A stretch of 35,598 bases of DNA from an uncultured Verrucomicrobiota bacterium (GTDB lineage: Bacteria; Verrucomicrobiota; Verrucomicrobiia; Verrucomicrobiales; Verrucomicrobiaceae), in NCBI GenBank assembly GCA_903960845.1, contig CAJCCF010000572.1, positions 1-35,598 on the forward strand, given 5' to 3'. The translations under genes were made by a program, and so were the position numbers. The number at the start of each line of letters is the position of its first letter. Within the stretch, counting starts at the first letter, position 1. The notes under the pieces are model-generated. The model searched no databases, was not told where the DNA came from, and saw only the letters and a program-made list of their open reading frames with translations. This document shows, in pieces, positions 33,522 through 35,598 of this stretch.

Positions 33522-35598
33522 CTACCGCACCGGCCCCAAACTCTGCAAATACGCCATGAGATGCACCACATTCTCCTCACCCAGCGCGGTGAGCTGGCCT
33601 TCGGGCATCAAGGACATGGCAAGCTGCTGCTGATCAGCGATCTGGGACTTCTCAATGGTCAGCTTTTCCGCCGGTGTCTGCACGGTGACCGTGCGCTCGG
33701 TCTGGGCGGGGATGACGCCGGTGATGGTGCGGCCGTCCTTGAGCTTGAAGACGCTGATGCGGTAGTCCGCTGGCACGATGGCGCTGGGGTCGATGATGTT
33801 TTCAAGCAGGTAGGTGAGCTTGTGGCGATCTCCGCCGGTGAGGTCGGGGCCGATCATGCCGCCTTCGCCATAGAGCTTGTGGCAAGCGGCGCAGACGGCG
33901 GCGAAAAGGGTCTTGCCCTTCACGGCATCACCCTTGGTTAGGCGCTCGGGGGTGAGCTTCTTCGTCCAATCAGCCAGCTCGGCTTTCTTGGCCTCAGGCG
34001 AGTCGCGCAGCTCGCCCCAGACGGCGGTGAGCTTGGTGGTGAGATCGGCATCTTTCAGGCTGCGGATGGCGCGGGCCTGATACGGGGTGATGATGGCGAC
34101 GGGCACTGTGCCAGCCTTCACGGCATCGAGCAAGGCATGGGCATAGCCGGGGCGGGAGACCAGTGTGGCGACGGTGGCCGCCTGCTGTTCCTGACTGCGC
34201 TCGGGCCAGGGGTTGAGCAGGGCTTTCGGGATGTTCGGGTCATCATAAGCGGCGAGCGCACTGCGCGCGACGGTGCCGAGGACTTTGTCATTGATCAAAC
34301 CGCGCACGACGGACAGCAGCTCAGGCTTGGCACTGCGGGTGAGGCTGGTGAAGGCGTTGCGCCGCGCATTGGCATCGCCCTCGGGATCTTTGACGATGGC
34401 CATGAGTTCTTCTGCGGCTCGGCCGGTGCCGAAGGTGAGGGAGAGCTGCCGCACATGCGACTGGAGTGATGGAGTATTGGAGTTTTGTGGGGCTGGGGTT
34501 CCAGAAACCCATTTCTCCACCACTCCATCACTCCACCCTGCTGGCTTCTTCGCGCTGGAGAATCCCTCCAACCCCGCCGCCATGCCTGCGAGCACATCGC
34601 CGCGCACTTCCGCACGTTCAGTCATCAAGGCCACGAGCGCATCGACGGCGGCGGGCTGCTTCTCGATGTCCTCGGCGATGCGACGGGCGACGAGTCGGCG
34701 CACGGTGGGGATCTTCGCGCTGGCGATGAACTCCACGCCCTTCATCGGGTCCGCAGCGACGGCGGGCTCGATGCCATACCAGATCATGAGCGGCTGCTGC
34801 CGGTCATTCGCGTCTTCCTCATGCTGCGCCAACGCCGTGGCGATGGGCCAGCGGGCTTCGAGCGGGAGCCGCTGCAAAGCGGAGGCGAGGTGGAGGCGAA
34901 CGAGACCGGAGGAGTCGGTCTGGGCTAGCTTCTGTAGAAACTCAATGGTTTCACGACGCCCTGCTGAGATCAAAATGAAGTCATCGACGACCCGAGCTAC
35001 CTCTTTGTCGCTCTTCGGCCTCGAATTAAATCTACTATCAAGCAGTTGCTGCCAATCGCGTTGAACTTTCATACGCAGATCTAGAGCCCGAGAGGCTTCT
35101 GTAGAACTCGAGAAGTCTTCATCAAATGGAGTTACTCCAGCAGAAGATTGAATAGCATTTATCAGTTGCCTCGAACTTAGAGGAGGCTCGCTGTTTGCCA
35201 ATGCAGCAAGCTTCTTTATGCCCTCACTGCCAAACTTGATAGTGGCGTTTGGCGTAGTGTTGCCACTGTATCTTTCGAGGACTGCAAGACTTGCTGCTCT
35301 GCTCCACCAGTTGTTCTCAGTCCCGAGCAACTTCACCAGCTCCTCATCCTTCATCGCCACCACATTGATCGGCTCCGCCCTCTTCGGCTCCCCATACACG
35401 ATCTTATAGATGCGCCCGCTGGTCCGATGCACGCCGTCGTTGTCGTGGCATTCGCCAGTGTCGGACCAGTCGGCGACGAAGACGTTGCCGTCGGGGCCGG
35501 TGAGGAGGTCGATGCCGCGGAACCATTTGTCTTTGGCCTTCATGAAGTCGGGCGCGTGCTTGCCGGTGTAGCCGCAGCCTTCGCGGACGAGCTTGTCC
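33522..35598 (-). CDS. HEAT-repeat/cytochrome-c PVC-type heme-binding protein, truncated by the window edge
   Basis: Open frame extends past the track Met to 35598 (DKLVREGCGYTGKHAPDFMKAKDKWFRGIDLLTGPDGNVFVADWSDTGECHDNDG); C-terminal KTLFAAVCAACHKLYGEGGMIGPDLTGG (CAACH heme motif). Confidence 0.88.
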   Translation of the reverse strand, partial: DKLVREGCGYTGKHAPDFMKAKDKWFRGIDLLTGPDGNVFVADWSDTGECHDNDGVHRTSGRIYKIVYGEPKRAEPINVVAMKDEELVKLLGTENNWWSRAASLAVLERYSGNTTPNATIKFGSEGIKKLAALANSEPPLSSRQLINAIQSSAGVTPFDEDFSSSTEASRALDLRMKVQRDWQQLLDSRFNSRPKSDKEVARVVDDFILISAGRRETIEFLQKLAQTDSSGLVRLHLASALQRLPLEARWPIATALAQHEEDANDRQQPLMIWYGIEPAVAADPMKGVEFIASAKIPTVRRLVARRIAEDIEKQPAAVDALVALMTERAEVRGDVLAGMAAGLEGFSSAKKPAGWSDGVVEKWVSGTPAPQNSNTPSLQSHVRQLSLTFGTGRAAEELMAIVKDPEGDANARRNAFTSLTRSAKPELLSVVRGLINDKVLGTVARSALAAYDDPNIPKALLNPWPERSQEQQAATVATLVSRPGYAHALLDAVKAGTVPVAIITPYQARAIRSLKDADLTTKLTAVWGELRDSPEAKKAELADWTKKLTPERLTKGDAVKGKTLFAAVCAACHKLYGEGGMIGPDLTGGDRHKLTYLLENIIDPSAIVPADYRISVFKLKDGRTITGVIPAQTERTVTVQTPAEKLTIEKSQIADQQQLAMSLMPEGQLTALGEENVVHLMAYLQSLGPVR
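34462..34535. repeat. Inverted octad repeat inside the HEAT/cytochrome gene
   Basis: TGGAGTGATGGAG (34462-34474) / CTCCATCACTCCA (34523-34535), 13-bp perfect; both arms have 8-bp periodicity. Confidence 0.75.

Noticed and set aside
1-35598. CRISPR array, tRNA, rRNA, transposase or phage genes
   Set aside because: Looked for by eye; nothing met the pattern. Subtle RNAs cannot be excluded without tRNAscan/Infernal.

Overview
Raw-sequence reading of a 35.6 kb GC-rich chromosomal window. The gene content (sulfatases, PQQ/BamB-like propellers, Gfo/Idh dehydrogenases, HEAT plus CxxCH heme protein, prepilin-like protein) resembles a PVC-group genome, probably Verrucomicrobia; that is inference from gene families, not a search. 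Ordinary genes: deoC, Gfo/Idh plus hydroxypyruvate-isomerase-like TIM barrel, LysM lipoprotein, lpxK, FKBP, glpD, nagA-like/SDR/ROK/SIS sugar genes, topoisomerase IV/gyrase A, and a HEAT/cytochrome-c gene cut by the right edge. A desaturase-like ORF is cut by the left edge. Points that stand out: (1) a hipBA module preceded by four identical TTCGCC-N6-GGCGAA palindromes, the first abutting the hipB start codon, with a promoter that predicts a leaderless mRNA; (2) a RelE/ParE-type toxin, absent from the ORF track, broken by a single in-frame TGA next to an intact antitoxin; (3) two PQQ-type beta-propeller paralogues with an inserted SAM-methyltransferase-like segment, intact in one and degenerate in the other; (4) a ParA/MinD-like ATPase overlapping a proline-rich protein with a possible roadblock/LC7-like C-terminus; (5) a ~360-bp intergenic foldback with at least five nested inverted-repeat arms; (6) several inverted-arm arrays of 7- or 8-bp words, one bracketing a four-helix-bundle (S23/IVP-type) ORF, one with a 9-bp flanking direct repeat, and one in frame inside a CDS. 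No tRNA, rRNA, CRISPR array or transposase was recognised.
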